Assembly: GCF_035920445.1 (NCBI RefSeq)
Contig: NZ_CP109162.1
Location: forward strand, 1,612,001-1,676,000
DNA length: 64,000 nucleotides
Direction: 5' to 3'
Origin: Nocardia sp. NBC_01730
GTDB lineage: Bacteria; Actinomycetota; Actinomycetes; Mycobacteriales; Mycobacteriaceae
Part shown: positions 7,954-16,026 of the stretch, piece by piece
Layout: every line of letters starts with the position of its first letter
How positions within the stretch are numbered: the first letter of the stretch is position 1
Notes under the pieces: generated by a model
Told to the model about the DNA's origin: nothing
Seen by the model: only the letters and a program-made list of their open reading frames with translations
Database searches by the model: none
Translations under genes and position numbers: made by a program

Positions 7954-10641
7954 GTGGCAAATCTATTGCCGTTCTTGATCGCGGGAATTGTATCCGGTTC
8001 GGTATATGGACTGGCCGCAGTGGGTTTGGTGCTTACCTACAAGACGTCGGGAGTGTTCAACTTCGCCCACGGCGCCATGGCCACCGTCTCGGCGTATGCG
8101 TTTTACACGTTGCACGTCATCGATGGTGTTGCATGGCAGCTCGCCGTGGCGATTTGTGTTCTCGGCATCGGTCCGGCCATGGGCCTGGTGCTGGAGTTGC
8201 TGGCCCGTGTCGTCGACCGGGCGACTTTGGAACTGCGGATCGCCGCGACCGTCGGCATTCTGCTGGTCGTCGAGGCGGGGGCGAGTCTGTACTTCGGGCA
8301 GACGACGACGCGCATCGTTCCGATCTTCTTGCCGCAGGGCGGATTCGCTGTTTTCGGCGTGCGGGTGCAGTGGTCGGATGTGGCCACGTTCGTTGTCGCG
8401 GTACTTGCGACGGCCGCGTTGTCAGCCGCATTGCGGTTCACCCGCCGCGGCGTCGCGATGCGTGCGGTCGTCGAGAATGCGGCGTTGCTGGATCTGGCCG
8501 GGACCAGTCCGGTGAGCACGCGACGATGGGCCTGGTGCGTCGGCACCGGCTTGGCGTCACTATCCGGGGTGCTGTTCGCGCCGTTGATTCCGCTCGATCC
8601 CGTGCAGTTGACGTTACTGGTCGTCCAGGCGTTCGGAGCGGCGGCCATCGGTCGATTCACCAGTCTGCCATGGAGTTTCGGCGGTGGACTGCTCATCGGG
8701 GTTCTCGCCGCACTGGCTACCCACTACTTCACCACAGGGCTTGCCGCGGGAGTTCCTGCCGCATTGCCGTTCTTGGCGTTGTTCCTCGTCTTGCTGGTCA
8801 TGCCGCGTCGCTACCTGATGGATCGAGACCGGTCGGTCCAGCGGATCCGAGCCGGCTGGACTGCTCCGCCCGCACTGCAATCCGTTGGCGGGGCCGTGGT
8901 GTTGGTGGTGCTCGCGCTGGTGCCGTCGTTCGCCGGCATCCACTTGACGGACTGGACCGTGGCGCTGGCGATGACACTCGTCTTTCTGTCGCTCGGGCTG
9001 TTGGTCCGCACGTCTGGTCAAGTCTCGCTGTGTCACATGGCCTTCACCGCGATCGGCGTTTGCGCGTTCTCGCATCTCGCTGTCGATTGGCGGTTGCCGT
9101 GGCCGCTCGCGCTCATCGGCTGCGGGCTGGTGGTCGTGCCGATCGGCGCGGTGCTGTCGATCCCGGCTATTCGCCTCAGCGGCCTCTATCTGGCGTTGGC
9201 TACCTTCGGATTCGGCGTCGTACTACAGGTGATGTTCTACAGCCAGGACTACATGTTCGGCACCAGCGGGCTGGGCCTGAAAATGCCGCGGCCCAGCACA
9301 TTCGGACTCGACTCCGACCCCGCCTTCTACTATCTCGTGCTGGCGCTGGCCACGTTGGCCACCCTGATGGTGGTGGCGTTGGACAAGGGCAGACTCGGGC
9401 GATTGCTCCGCGGCTTGGCAGAGTCGCCGACCGCGCTGCGGACACACGGCGTCACGATCGACATCACGCGCGTTCTCGTCTTCTGCGTCTCGGCATTTCT
9501 CGCTGCGCTCGGTGGTGCACTCGCCGGAATGGCCCAGACCACCGCCGCGGCCGACAACTACCAGCCGCTGCTGTCGGTCACCTATTTCGCGGTCATCGTC
9601 ATCATGGTCGGCCGCGAGCCGTGGTATTCGCTGCTGGCCGCGGCCGCCCTCATCCTGGTGCCGTCCTATATCGCGACACCCGATATGTCGCTGCGGCTCC
9701 AGGTTCTTTTCGGCATCCTGGCGGTGCTGCGTGCCGCCACCGCGAGCCGCCTCGAGGTTCCCACCCCGATCCGGTCGTGGCTGGACCGCACATTCCGCCG
9801 TAGCCGATCATCGGCGCTGTTTGCGGCGGAGCCGGCCACCAGGTTGTCCCCGGCGGTGCTGGACGTCCGCGACCTTTCGGTTCGCTTCGGTGGCGTCGTG
9901 GCAGTCGAGAAGTTTTCGTTCGAAGCGCCGACCGGGCGGATCACCGGGCTCATTGGTCCTAACGGGGCGGGAAAGACCACCACGTTCGATGCCTGCACCG
10001 GTCTGGTCAAAGCCCACGCGGGCGTGGTGCGACTGCGAGACCGGGTGATCAGCCGGGTATCGACTCCACGCCGAGCGCGACTGGGCCTCGGGCGAACCTT
10101 CCAGAAGACGGAACTGTTCGATTCCCTTACCGTCGCCGAAAACGTTGCGTTGGGCGCGGAAGGTCCGCTCGCCGGGGCGAACCCGCTCGCCCACCTCATC
10201 GCGACGCGCGGACAGTCCCGGCGGGTGCGCACCGCAAGGGCCTCCGCTATGGCGTTGTGTGGCATCGAATCCATCGCGCACACCCGCGTCGGCGCGCTCT
10301 CCACTGGGCAGCGCAGACTGGTCGAGCTCGCCCGTTGTCTTGCCGGGCCGTATCGGATCCTGTTGCTCGACGAGCCGAGCTCGGGCCTCGATCCTTCGGA
10401 GACCGCACGTTTCGGTCAGATCCTGCGGCATGTCGTCGCCGCACGCGGCGTCGGAATCGTCCTGGTCGAGCACGACATGTCGCTGGTCCTCGATATCTGC
10501 GAGGAGATCATCGTCCTCGACTTCGGCCGCCTGATATTCCGGGGCACGCCCGCGCAGGTCAGGGCTTCGGAGATGGTGCAGCACGCCTACCTCGGCGAGC
10601 CGGTCACCGATGAGTACCGGCTGGAGGAACCCGTAGCATGA
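7954..10641 (+). CDS. Branched-chain amino-acid-type ABC transporter: fused permease-permease-ATPase (LivH-LivM-LivG)
   Basis: 895 residues from GTG 7954 (GGAG 6 bases upstream; the TTG at 7942 is less likely). Three transporter parts are joined in one chain. Residues 1 to about 290 are a LivH-type permease (GSVYGLAAVGLVLTYKTSG, FNFAHGAM). About 300-600 are a LivM-type permease (GQVSLCHMAF, then SGLYLALATFGFG). About 625 to the end are a LivG-type ATPase with Walker A GPNGAGKTT near residue 668, signature LSTGQRR near 783 and Walker B ILLLDEPSSGLDP near 803. It imports hydrophobic amino acids or related small acids. LivF overlaps its stop by ATGA and the binding protein follows. The triple fusion fixes stoichiometry; substrate unknown. 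Confidence 0.9.
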   Translation: MANLLPFLIAGIVSGSVYGLAAVGLVLTYKTSGVFNFAHGAMATVSAYAFYTLHVIDGVAWQLAVAICVLGIGPAMGLVLELLARVVDRATLELRIAATVGILLVVEAGASLYFGQTTTRIVPIFLPQGGFAVFGVRVQWSDVATFVVAVLATAALSAALRFTRRGVAMRAVVENAALLDLAGTSPVSTRRWAWCVGTGLASLSGVLFAPLIPLDPVQLTLLVVQAFGAAAIGRFTSLPWSFGGGLLIGVLAALATHYFTTGLAAGVPAALPFLALFLVLLVMPRRYLMDRDRSVQRIRAGWTAPPALQSVGGAVVLVVLALVPSFAGIHLTDWTVALAMTLVFLSLGLLVRTSGQVSLCHMAFTAIGVCAFSHLAVDWRLPWPLALIGCGLVVVPIGAVLSIPAIRLSGLYLALATFGFGVVLQVMFYSQDYMFGTSGLGLKMPRPSTFGLDSDPAFYYLVLALATLATLMVVALDKGRLGRLLRGLAESPTALRTHGVTIDITRVLVFCVSAFLAALGGALAGMAQTTAAADNYQPLLSVTYFAVIVIMVGREPWYSLLAAAALILVPSYIATPDMSLRLQVLFGILAVLRAATASRLEVPTPIRSWLDRTFRRSRSSALFAAEPATRLSPAVLDVRDLSVRFGGVVAVEKFSFEAPTGRITGLIGPNGAGKTTTFDACTGLVKAHAGVVRLRDRVISRVSTPRRARLGLGRTFQKTELFDSLTVAENVALGAEGPLAGANPLAHLIATRGQSRRVRTARASAMALCGIESIAHTRVGALSTGQRRLVELARCLAGPYRILLLDEPSSGLDPSETARFGQILRHVVAARGVGIVLVEHDMSLVLDICEEIIVLDFGRLIFRGTPAQVRASEMVQHAYLGEPVTDEYRLEEPVA

Positions 10642-11417
10642 CCAACACCGACTCAGCACTCGAATTGCGCTCGATCACCGCGGGATACGGTTCCACGATC
10701 GTGCTGAACGACGTCGACCTCACGATTCCACCTCGGTCGGTCGTCGCGCTGCTCGGACCGAACGGCGCGGGAAAATCGACATTGCTGCGAGTGGCCTCCG
10801 GACTGCTGCGTGCGCGATCGGGCACGGTGGCAATCAGCGGCGCCGAGCTGACCCGTGCCCGCCCCGCGCGTCGCGCTCGCGCCGGCCTGTGCCTGATCCC
10901 CGAGGGCCGAGGGGTGTTCACGGACTTGACGGTCCGGGAGAACTTGCGCCTGCTGACGCCACCGTGGCGACGCCACCGCGGCGTCGACGACGCGCTCGAT
11001 GTGTTCCCTGCGCTGCGGACCAGGCTCGACCAGCGGGCAGGTTCCCTGTCCGGCGGGCAGCAGCAGATGTTGGCACTGGGACGTGCCTGGCTGGCCGATC
11101 CGGCGGTTGTCCTGCTCGATGAAGTGTCCATGGGCCTGGCACCGCTGGTCGTAGACGAGATCTTCGCCGCGCTAGGCGAATTGCGTGCGGCCGGCGCGGC
11201 GATTCTGCTGGTCGAACAGTACGTCGACCACGCCCTGGCAATGGCCGATCACGTGGTGTTGCTCAGCCGCGGCACGGTCACGTTCTCCGGACCCGCCGCG
11301 GATATCGACCGAGATGCCGTGCTGGAGAACTATCTCGGCATCGATAGCGGACACACAGACTTGCCGGCGTCGCCGGCGGGACACCCACCCGGAAGCGTTG
11401 CCGGGCCGTGGGCGTAG
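10638..11417 (+). CDS. ABC transporter ATP-binding protein, LivF type
   Basis: 259 residues. Walker A GPNGAGKSTLLR at about 40-51, signature LSGGQQQMLALGRA, Walker B VVLLDEVSMGLAP and the switch His in VEQYVDHAL. This is the second ATPase of HAAT-family transporters and should pair with the ATPase domain fused to the permeases. The start overlaps the upstream stop (ATGA). The last 30 residues are a variable Pro/Gly tail. Confidence 0.9.
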   Translation: MTNTDSALELRSITAGYGSTIVLNDVDLTIPPRSVVALLGPNGAGKSTLLRVASGLLRARSGTVAISGAELTRARPARRARAGLCLIPEGRGVFTDLTVRENLRLLTPPWRRHRGVDDALDVFPALRTRLDQRAGSLSGGQQQMLALGRAWLADPAVVLLDEVSMGLAPLVVDEIFAALGELRAAGAAILLVEQYVDHALAMADHVVLLSRGTVTFSGPAADIDRDAVLENYLGIDSGHTDLPASPAGHPPGSVAGPWA

Positions 11418-11455
11418 CGAATTCGAAGTTCGGCATCCGCATAGGAGTGGAGCTA

Positions 11456-12727
11456 ATGAAGAAGACAAGGTTTCTGTGGTGGGTCGCGCCGTTGCTGGCG
11501 GCAGCGCTCGCGCTCACGTCGTGTTCCGCCGACTCGGCGAACAGCGGGTCCGAATCCATCGGCCCGGCGAAGGTTTCCGATGGCGGGCTCACGGGCGATC
11601 CGATCCTCATCGGGTCGATTTGCAGTTGCACCGGCCCTGCCGCCGGATCGGTGGGACGCGCCGCCGATGTGCTGCAAGCGTGGGCATCGTCGGTGAACGA
11701 TCGCGGCGGGGTGAACGGGCACCCGGTCAAGGTCGTCTCCTACGATGATGGGCAGAATCCGACGACGGCTCTGGCCGTCGCGAAGAAACTGGTCGAACAG
11801 GACAAGGTGGTCGCAATCGTCGGCCAGACCAGCCTGGTTAGTTCGAGTTGGCAAGCCTATGTCGACAGCAAGGGCATTCCGGTCATCGGCGGACAGCCTG
11901 TCGATGCCCCGTTCATCACCGATCCGAACTTCTTCGCCTCCGGCACCACGTTGCCGGTGCTGATGCTGGGCGAGGTGGCCCAGGCCAAGCAGGCGGGCGC
12001 CAAGACCTTCGGCGTCTACTACTGTGCCGAGATCCCGGTCTGCGAGCAACTTCCGAAGATGCTCGAGCCGATGGCCAAACAGGCCGGAATGGGATTCGCG
12101 GCAGAGAAGGTCGCGATAGCCGCACCGAACTACATCGCTCCCTGCCTGGCATTCAAGGAAAAGGGTGTCGACGCCGTGTTCCCTGGCGTCTCGGTCGAGG
12201 CGATTTCGCGCATCGCCGCATCATGCGCCCAGCAAGGCTACAAACCGATTCAAGCTCCCTCCGGCGCAAGCCTCCAGAAAGCGTGGGCCGCCGACCCGAA
12301 CTTCGAGGGCAGCATTTTCGCAGGCTCCAACGCGCTGTACACCGACGACTCAATTCCGGCCATCAAGGACTTCAGCGAAGCCCTCGACAAATACGTTCCC
12401 GGCCTCCGGAACAGCGCGGACCTCAGCGCTCCGCTGCTGTGGCCGTGGGCAGGCGGCCAGCTGTTCCTGGCAGCAGCGAAAGCGGCTGGTCTCAGCCCGT
12501 CCTCGACGAGTGCGGACGTGATCAAAGGCCTGCACGCACTGAGAGATGAGACCCTCGACGGCCTTGCTCCCCCGCTGACCTTCCCGGAAGGCAAACCCGC
12601 GTTCCCACTGTGCTACTTCACGGGAAGCACCAAGGGCGGCGCGTACCACTCCGACAACGGTGGCAAGCCGACGTGCATCGACCAAGACACCGCCGCCGCG
12701 TTGATGAAGGCGCTCACACCGGCGTAG
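11456..12727 (+). CDS. Substrate-binding lipoprotein of the liv-type ABC transporter
   Basis: 423 residues from ATG 11456, with AGGAGTGGAG upstream; the frame is open to 11408, but the signal peptide fixes the start. MKKTRFLWW, a hydrophobic stretch and lipobox LTSC (Cys23) mark a membrane-anchored lipoprotein. The body is a periplasmic-binding fold type 1 (Peripla_BP_6): GDPILIGSICSCTGPAAG at the start, then NDRGGVNGHPVKVVSYDD and AVAKKLVEQDKVVAIVGQ. It captures the ligand for the fused LivHMG/LivF pump. The unusual ICSCTG and CAEIPVCEQLP cysteines may form a disulfide. Tandem terminator hairpins follow the stop. Confidence 0.9.
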   Translation: MKKTRFLWWVAPLLAAALALTSCSADSANSGSESIGPAKVSDGGLTGDPILIGSICSCTGPAAGSVGRAADVLQAWASSVNDRGGVNGHPVKVVSYDDGQNPTTALAVAKKLVEQDKVVAIVGQTSLVSSSWQAYVDSKGIPVIGGQPVDAPFITDPNFFASGTTLPVLMLGEVAQAKQAGAKTFGVYYCAEIPVCEQLPKMLEPMAKQAGMGFAAEKVAIAAPNYIAPCLAFKEKGVDAVFPGVSVEAISRIAASCAQQGYKPIQAPSGASLQKAWAADPNFEGSIFAGSNALYTDDSIPAIKDFSEALDKYVPGLRNSADLSAPLLWPWAGGQLFLAAAKAAGLSPSSTSADVIKGLHALRDETLDGLAPPLTFPEGKPAFPLCYFTGSTKGGAYHSDNGGKPTCIDQDTAAALMKALTPA

Positions 12728-12732
12728 CAGTC

Positions 12733-12815
12733 CGAGCCCGACCAGGGGCCGGCTGGTCGGGCTCGATCGCCGGCCTGACTGTCCGAACCCGACCAGGGCG
12801 GTTGGTCAGGCCGGC
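12733..12815 (+). terminator. Two tandem hairpins after the liv-type operon
   Basis: First hairpin 12733-12765: CGAGCCCGACCAG against CTGGTCGGGCTCG (13 bp). Second 12769-12815: GCCGGCCTGAC against GTCAGGCCGGC (11 bp). The phrase GTCCGAGCCCGACCAGGG at 12730-12747 recurs at 12781-12798 with one change, so the second structure may have arisen by local duplication. Confidence 0.7.
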
Positions 12816-12867
12816 CCCGGAGCGCCGACCGCATCGCCCGAACTCGGTCGGCGTGGTCGATCACAAG

Positions 12868-13076
12868 TAACGCCACCATCGCGACGCCGACCTGCGCGTA
12901 GCGGGGTTCTTGGCCTCCGTCGCCGGCCCACGCCTCGCAATAGCCATCGCCGGGCTGCTGGCTCTGGCCGCCCCGCTGCTTTTGCCCCGTCGCAGGCAGA
13001 GCGGGCCGAGAACCCGCGAACTCGCCGGACACCGTGCCCGACCGACTGGTGCGCTTACCTTCCCGTGTGGAGCATG
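12868..13076 (+). pseudogene. Possible C-terminal remnant of a membrane transporter
   Basis: One frame reads DADLRVAGFLASVAGPRLAIAIAGLLALAAPLLLPRR, a last-helix-plus-basic-tail pattern like the end of MFS permeases, after a stop codon and without a start. The rest of 12816-13431 shows no gene. On the minus strand a frame near 13055-13330 has a faint luciferase-like-oxidoreductase flavour (GPRQANRIPELSATTEAHGFD, APVWIAV) but is too degraded to call. Treat this interval as decayed sequence. Confidence 0.3.
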
Positions 13077-13431
13077 ACGGCGATCCACACGGGGGCAGTT
13101 TGTTGTTTCGGCCCGGGCAGTCTCTGGCACCGGCCGCCGGCACCGCAGTGCCAGCCACCGAGTGCAGACCGCACTGGACGAACCCCCAGACAGAACAGTC
13201 CCCGGTAGTCTCCATCGAATCCATGAGCCTCAGTCGTCGCTGACAACTCCGGTATTCGATTGGCTTGCCGGGGGCCTAGCCAGATCCTGGAAAAGTTCAT
13301 CGTTGTCGACTGACGTCTCCGCCGACAATGTGGTTCTCTCCCGGTGCTCCGGTGTAATAACCAGTTTCCTCCAGATTTGTCTCCAGTCAATACCCGCGCA
13401 CCCTTGAACATGGCTTTATCTTGGAGTCCCC

Positions 13432-13620
13432 ATGGCGCTCGTTCACACTCCAGCCTCGACAAGTGCACGCGTTCGCTCGGCACTCGGCAGCGTTGTGCTC
13501 ACATTTTTTGTTCTCTGCCCAATCGGGCTCTACCAGGCGTTGGATCACGCGCCGGGGTATACCTGCACGAGCTGATGCGCGACGGCAGACACCCCGTCGG
13601 GGTGTCCTTCCACCAGTTCA
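13432..13620 (+). pseudogene. CbtB-like cobalt transporter subunit, frameshifted
   Basis: ATG 13432, with TTGGAG 5 bases upstream, starts a small membrane protein: a basic head, then one membrane helix SALGSVVLTFFVLCPIGLY and ALDHAPG. The frame then stops at 13573-13575. One frame over, the DNA continues VYLHELMRDGRHPVGVSFHQ. CbtB proteins (about 60 residues, predicted subunits of a cobalt importer) have one helix and end in a His-rich HELxHDxRHxxGxPCH-like motif, so the two parts fit one CbtB broken by a single-base indel near 13560. The second frame has no stop and runs into the downstream hydratase gene. The site beside a cobalt enzyme supports the call. A sequencing error would also explain it. 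Confidence 0.55.
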
Positions 13621-13703
13621 GCTCGGTCGACCGCCCCGCAGCCGGGTGTGTGCATATGCGATCACCCTGCCGGGGGCATCGGTACCGTCACTACGGAGAC
13701 CTC

Positions 13704-14126
13704 ATGAGTTCACCGAATCGGTTCGACGAAGTCCAAAACGTCGCAGATATCGCTCCAGTGTTCCACAAGCCGCTGGACTTGCCGTACGAGATCTCGAACG
13801 AATTGTTTGCCGCTCTCCGCCACGTCCTGCACGACGTCGGCGGACAACCCGATCTACCGATCGAGTACCAGGAAAAGGACGAAGAACCCTGGGAGATGAA
13901 CACCTACATCACGTGCGAATGCCTCGGCTGGCGCGGCGTGTGGAATTCCGAGGAACGCCGACGAGCCGAGAACGACCTCGGCGCGACGCTGTACTTCGGC
14001 CTGCCCTACTACGCGCGCTGGGCGACTGTCGCCGCGAAGGTGCTGGTCAACAAGGGTCTGATCACCCCGGACGAACTGTCGGCGAAATTGGACGAGGTAC
14101 GCGCGCGAATGGAGGCGCGGCCATGA
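13704..14126 (+). CDS. Nitrile hydratase/thiocyanate hydrolase family, subunit matching the N-terminal half of the NHase beta chain
   Basis: 140 residues from ATG 13704 (GGAG 5 bases upstream). Features: the N-terminal FDEVQNVADIAPVFHKPLDLPYEISNEL, a central WEMNTYITCECLGWRGVWNSEERRRAENDLG and a C-terminal LPYYARWATVAAKVLVNKGLITPDEL, the usual end of NHase beta N-domains and SCNase beta subunits. It has no catalytic metal and forms the heterooligomer interface. It overlaps the next subunit gene by ATGA. In Thiobacillus thiocyanate hydrolase and the toyocamycin nitrile hydratase the beta chain is split in the same way. The substrate cannot be told from sequence. Confidence 0.75.
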   Translation: MSSPNRFDEVQNVADIAPVFHKPLDLPYEISNELFAALRHVLHDVGGQPDLPIEYQEKDEEPWEMNTYITCECLGWRGVWNSEERRRAENDLGATLYFGLPYYARWATVAAKVLVNKGLITPDELSAKLDEVRARMEARP

Positions 14127-14671
14127 CCAGGAAGTACGAGATCGGAGATCGCGTCCGGGTTCGAAACGCGACGTCGATGTTCCACACCCGCACCCAGGCC
14201 TACACCCGCGGGCGCACGGGTGTCGTCGTCGAACACCGGCCCGAGTGGGTGATTCCGGAGGACGAGGCGTGGGGGCGTGACGACGGCCGCTTCGAACCGT
14301 TCTACGTCGTGCGGTTCCGCCAGAAAGACCTGTGGCCCAAATACACCGGTTTCGACGTCGACACCCTGGAGACGGAGGTCTCCGAGCGCTGGCTCGAGCC
14401 CGCGGAGGAGGATCCGAGTGAGTCAGACCCACGATCACGGGGCGCACACGCCGATCCAGACGGGCGGAGAGATCAGCGAGTTCGAGGTCTTGGAGACGGC
14501 GATTCGCGAACTCGCCATCGAAAAGGGCCTTTTCTCGCAGGAAGACCACCGACGGTTCGCCGAATGGGCCGAGTCGGTCGGTCCGCACGGCGGATCGAAA
14601 CTGGTCGCGAAGGCGTGGATGGATCTCGATTTCAAGGCGCGTCTGCTCGCCGACGGGACCGAAACGTGTAA
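14123..14671 (+). CDS. Nitrile hydratase/thiocyanate hydrolase family, SH3-like subunit matching the C-terminal half of the NHase beta chain
   Basis: Residues 1 to about 98 (MTRKYEIGDRVRVRNA, HTRTQAYTRGRTGVV, FYVVRFRQKDLWP, VSERWLEPAEED) are a complete SH3-like NHase beta C-domain. The frame does not stop there: it stays open for 84 more Arg-rich residues to 14671, over the alpha-subunit gene. That tail looks like shadow coding. One extra base near 14413-14416 would give ...EEDPE and a TGA overlapping the alpha GTG start (GTGA), the overlap style used elsewhere in this operon. So the true end is probably about 14421, or the genes really overlap by 254 bases. Confidence 0.7.
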   Translation: MTRKYEIGDRVRVRNATSMFHTRTQAYTRGRTGVVVEHRPEWVIPEDEAWGRDDGRFEPFYVVRFRQKDLWPKYTGFDVDTLETEVSERWLEPAEEDPSESDPRSRGAHADPDGRRDQRVRGLGDGDSRTRHRKGPFLAGRPPTVRRMGRVGRSARRIETGREGVDGSRFQGASARRRDRNV

Positions 14672-15128
14672 GGAGGTCGGCATCGACTGGCGTGACCCGA
14701 CAGGCTCCGGAACGCCGAGCGACTACACCTACTTCTACGTGTTGGAAAATACGCCCAAGGTGCACAACGTCATCGTGTGCACGTTGTGTTCGTGTTATCC
14801 CCGGCCGGTTCTCGGTATGTCTCCGGACTGGTACCGCACCCCCAACTACCGTCGGCGCCTCGTGCGTTGGCCTCGTGAGGTGCTCGCCGAATTCGGCCTG
14901 CACTTTCCGCCTGACGTCGAGATTCGGGTGCACGACTCGAACCAGAAGTCCCGGTTCATGGTGATGCCGATGCGCCCCGCGGGCACCGAAGGCTGGACCG
15001 AGGAACAACTGGCGGCCATCGTCACCCGGGACACGATGATCGGCGTGGCACTGCCGCAGGTCGACTGGACTTCGCAGGCGCCGCCGGGCCAGGTCGAGCC
15101 CGCCACGGGGAGGGGTGGGCAGCGGTGA
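14418..15128 (+). CDS. Cobalt-type nitrile hydratase alpha / thiocyanate hydrolase gamma subunit (catalytic)
   Basis: 236 residues from GTG 14418 (GGAGGAG 6 bases upstream). The metal-binding claw is VCTLCSCYPRPVLGM: Cys121, Cys124, Ser125 and Cys126, with Thr after the first Cys as in cobalt (not iron, CSLCSC) enzymes. In this family Cys124 and Cys126 become sulfinic/sulfenic acids. Other family marks are LVAKAWMDLDFKARLLADG, WYRTPNYRRRLVRWPREVLAEFG and MVMPMRPAGTEGWTEEQLAAIVTRDTMIG. It hydrates nitriles to amides or hydrolyses thiocyanate. The three-subunit layout beta-N, beta-C, alpha plus an activator resembles the SCNase operon. Substrate uncertain. Confidence 0.88.
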   Translation: MSQTHDHGAHTPIQTGGEISEFEVLETAIRELAIEKGLFSQEDHRRFAEWAESVGPHGGSKLVAKAWMDLDFKARLLADGTETCKEVGIDWRDPTGSGTPSDYTYFYVLENTPKVHNVIVCTLCSCYPRPVLGMSPDWYRTPNYRRRLVRWPREVLAEFGLHFPPDVEIRVHDSNQKSRFMVMPMRPAGTEGWTEEQLAAIVTRDTMIGVALPQVDWTSQAPPGQVEPATGRGGQR

Positions 15129-15451
15129 CAAGCGGTCCGTACGAAATCCTCCTACACACCCTGGATGGGTCGCGGCGGGAGAGCACACTTCCCGAACTCG
15201 ACCGCAAGCCCGACCCGTGGGAGTCGAGCATGCAGGCGACGTGCGAATGCCTGTCCTGGCGAGGCACACTGGACAACCTGGAACGCCGCCATACCGAGGA
15301 TGCGCTCGGTGAGACGATCTACCACGATTTTCCGGTGCGGACCCGATCGGTCGTCGTGACGGCCCACACGCTGATGGATCGCGGATTGATCACGCCCGAA
15401 CAGTTGGGTGCGCGGATGGGGGTGGTCCGGGCGCGGTTCAACCGGGAGTAG
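15125..15451 (+). CDS. Activator-like protein (P15K / NHase beta-N homologue)
   Basis: 108 residues from GTG 15125, overlapping the alpha stop by GTGA. It is a paralogue of the first gene of the operon: both share a WE(M/S)xxxxTCECLxWRGxxxxxER block, an alternating ExxLG(A/E)T(L/I)Y segment and a closing MDRGLITPEQL / VNKGLITPDEL block. Small proteins like this serve as metallochaperone-activators that deliver cobalt to the alpha subunit and help oxidise its cysteines. I infer that role from position and homology. The conserved CEC motif in both copies could bind metal. Confidence 0.65.
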   Translation: MTSGPYEILLHTLDGSRRESTLPELDRKPDPWESSMQATCECLSWRGTLDNLERRHTEDALGETIYHDFPVRTRSVVVTAHTLMDRGLITPEQLGARMGVVRARFNRE

Positions 15452-15525
15452 ATCCCGACGTCGGCGACCTCGCCATTCCAGGGCCGTGCCGGGGCCGGAG
15501 CGCACCGGACCCGACACGGGCGCGG

Positions 15526-15697
15526 TCAGTCGTTCCATCCGGCCTCCGCGGCGTAGGCATGGAACGCCCGCCACGCGTGCCACACCCGGGTCGCGCCGAA
15601 CTGTGCGTTGTAGCGAAGCGCAGCGCGCACGTCGTCGAGGGTTGCGCCAGCCCGCACATCCTGATGGACCGACTTGCGGCAACAGCTCTCGACTGAC
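15526..15697 (-). pseudogene. Carboxymuconolactone-decarboxylase-like C-terminal fragment
   Basis: The minus strand reads VESCCRKSVHQDVRAGATLDDVRAALRYNAQFGATRVWHAWRAFHAYAAEAG to a stop at 15526. This matches the active-site helix (C..C...H) and following helices of the CMD/AhpD family. Upstream the frame is Cys/Gly-rich and not family-like, so only about 55 residues of a 110-180 residue protein remain. The rest of 15452-16026 holds no other gene that I can see, apart from the regulatory palindrome at 15974. Confidence 0.45.
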
Positions 15698-15973
15698 TGT
15701 GCGCACGGCACCCTGCCGCCGGCCGACAACCGCGCGGTCGACCCACCCGGTGCTGAATCCTGTTGCGGGCACCCGTGTCTCAATATTCCGGCACAGCCAC
15801 CCACGCAAGCGGCATGTTCAGGTTCACTGAGCCTCGAGCACCAGGACGGGCAGCGGCATGAGGAGCAGTCTGCTCCTGCCTTTCCACCATTCCCGTGCAC
15901 GCCAACCTCCGACCAGGTTCATCCTCCGTGGGTACGCCGGGAGCACCCGAACCGACATCTAATACCGCTCCGG

Positions 15974-15996
15974 TACTATATGTTTTTCATAGAGTA
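15974..15996. promoter_or_regulatory. Palindrome in an AT-rich promoter region
   Basis: TACTATATG-TTTTT-CATAGAGTA: 9-bp arms with one mismatch. A GATAAT box follows at 16004-16009 and AGGAGAG at about 16014. The block is far more AT-rich than its surroundings and sits 31-53 bases before the deazaflavin-type reductase. It is likely an operator, perhaps for the MarR regulator at 16566. Confidence 0.55.
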
Positions 15997-16026
15997 TGAG
16001 AAAGATAATTATGAGGAGAGGTTCTC

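Noticed and set aside
13055..13483. Minus-strand ORF as a luciferase-like oxidoreductase
   Set aside because: Only short faint similarities at both ends; the middle does not fit the family and no ribosome site exists.
13588..13606. Perfect hairpin GACACCCC-GTC-GGGGTGTC as a riboswitch or terminator
   Set aside because: It falls inside the CbtB-like coding remnant (RHPVGV codons); structure alone is weak evidence.
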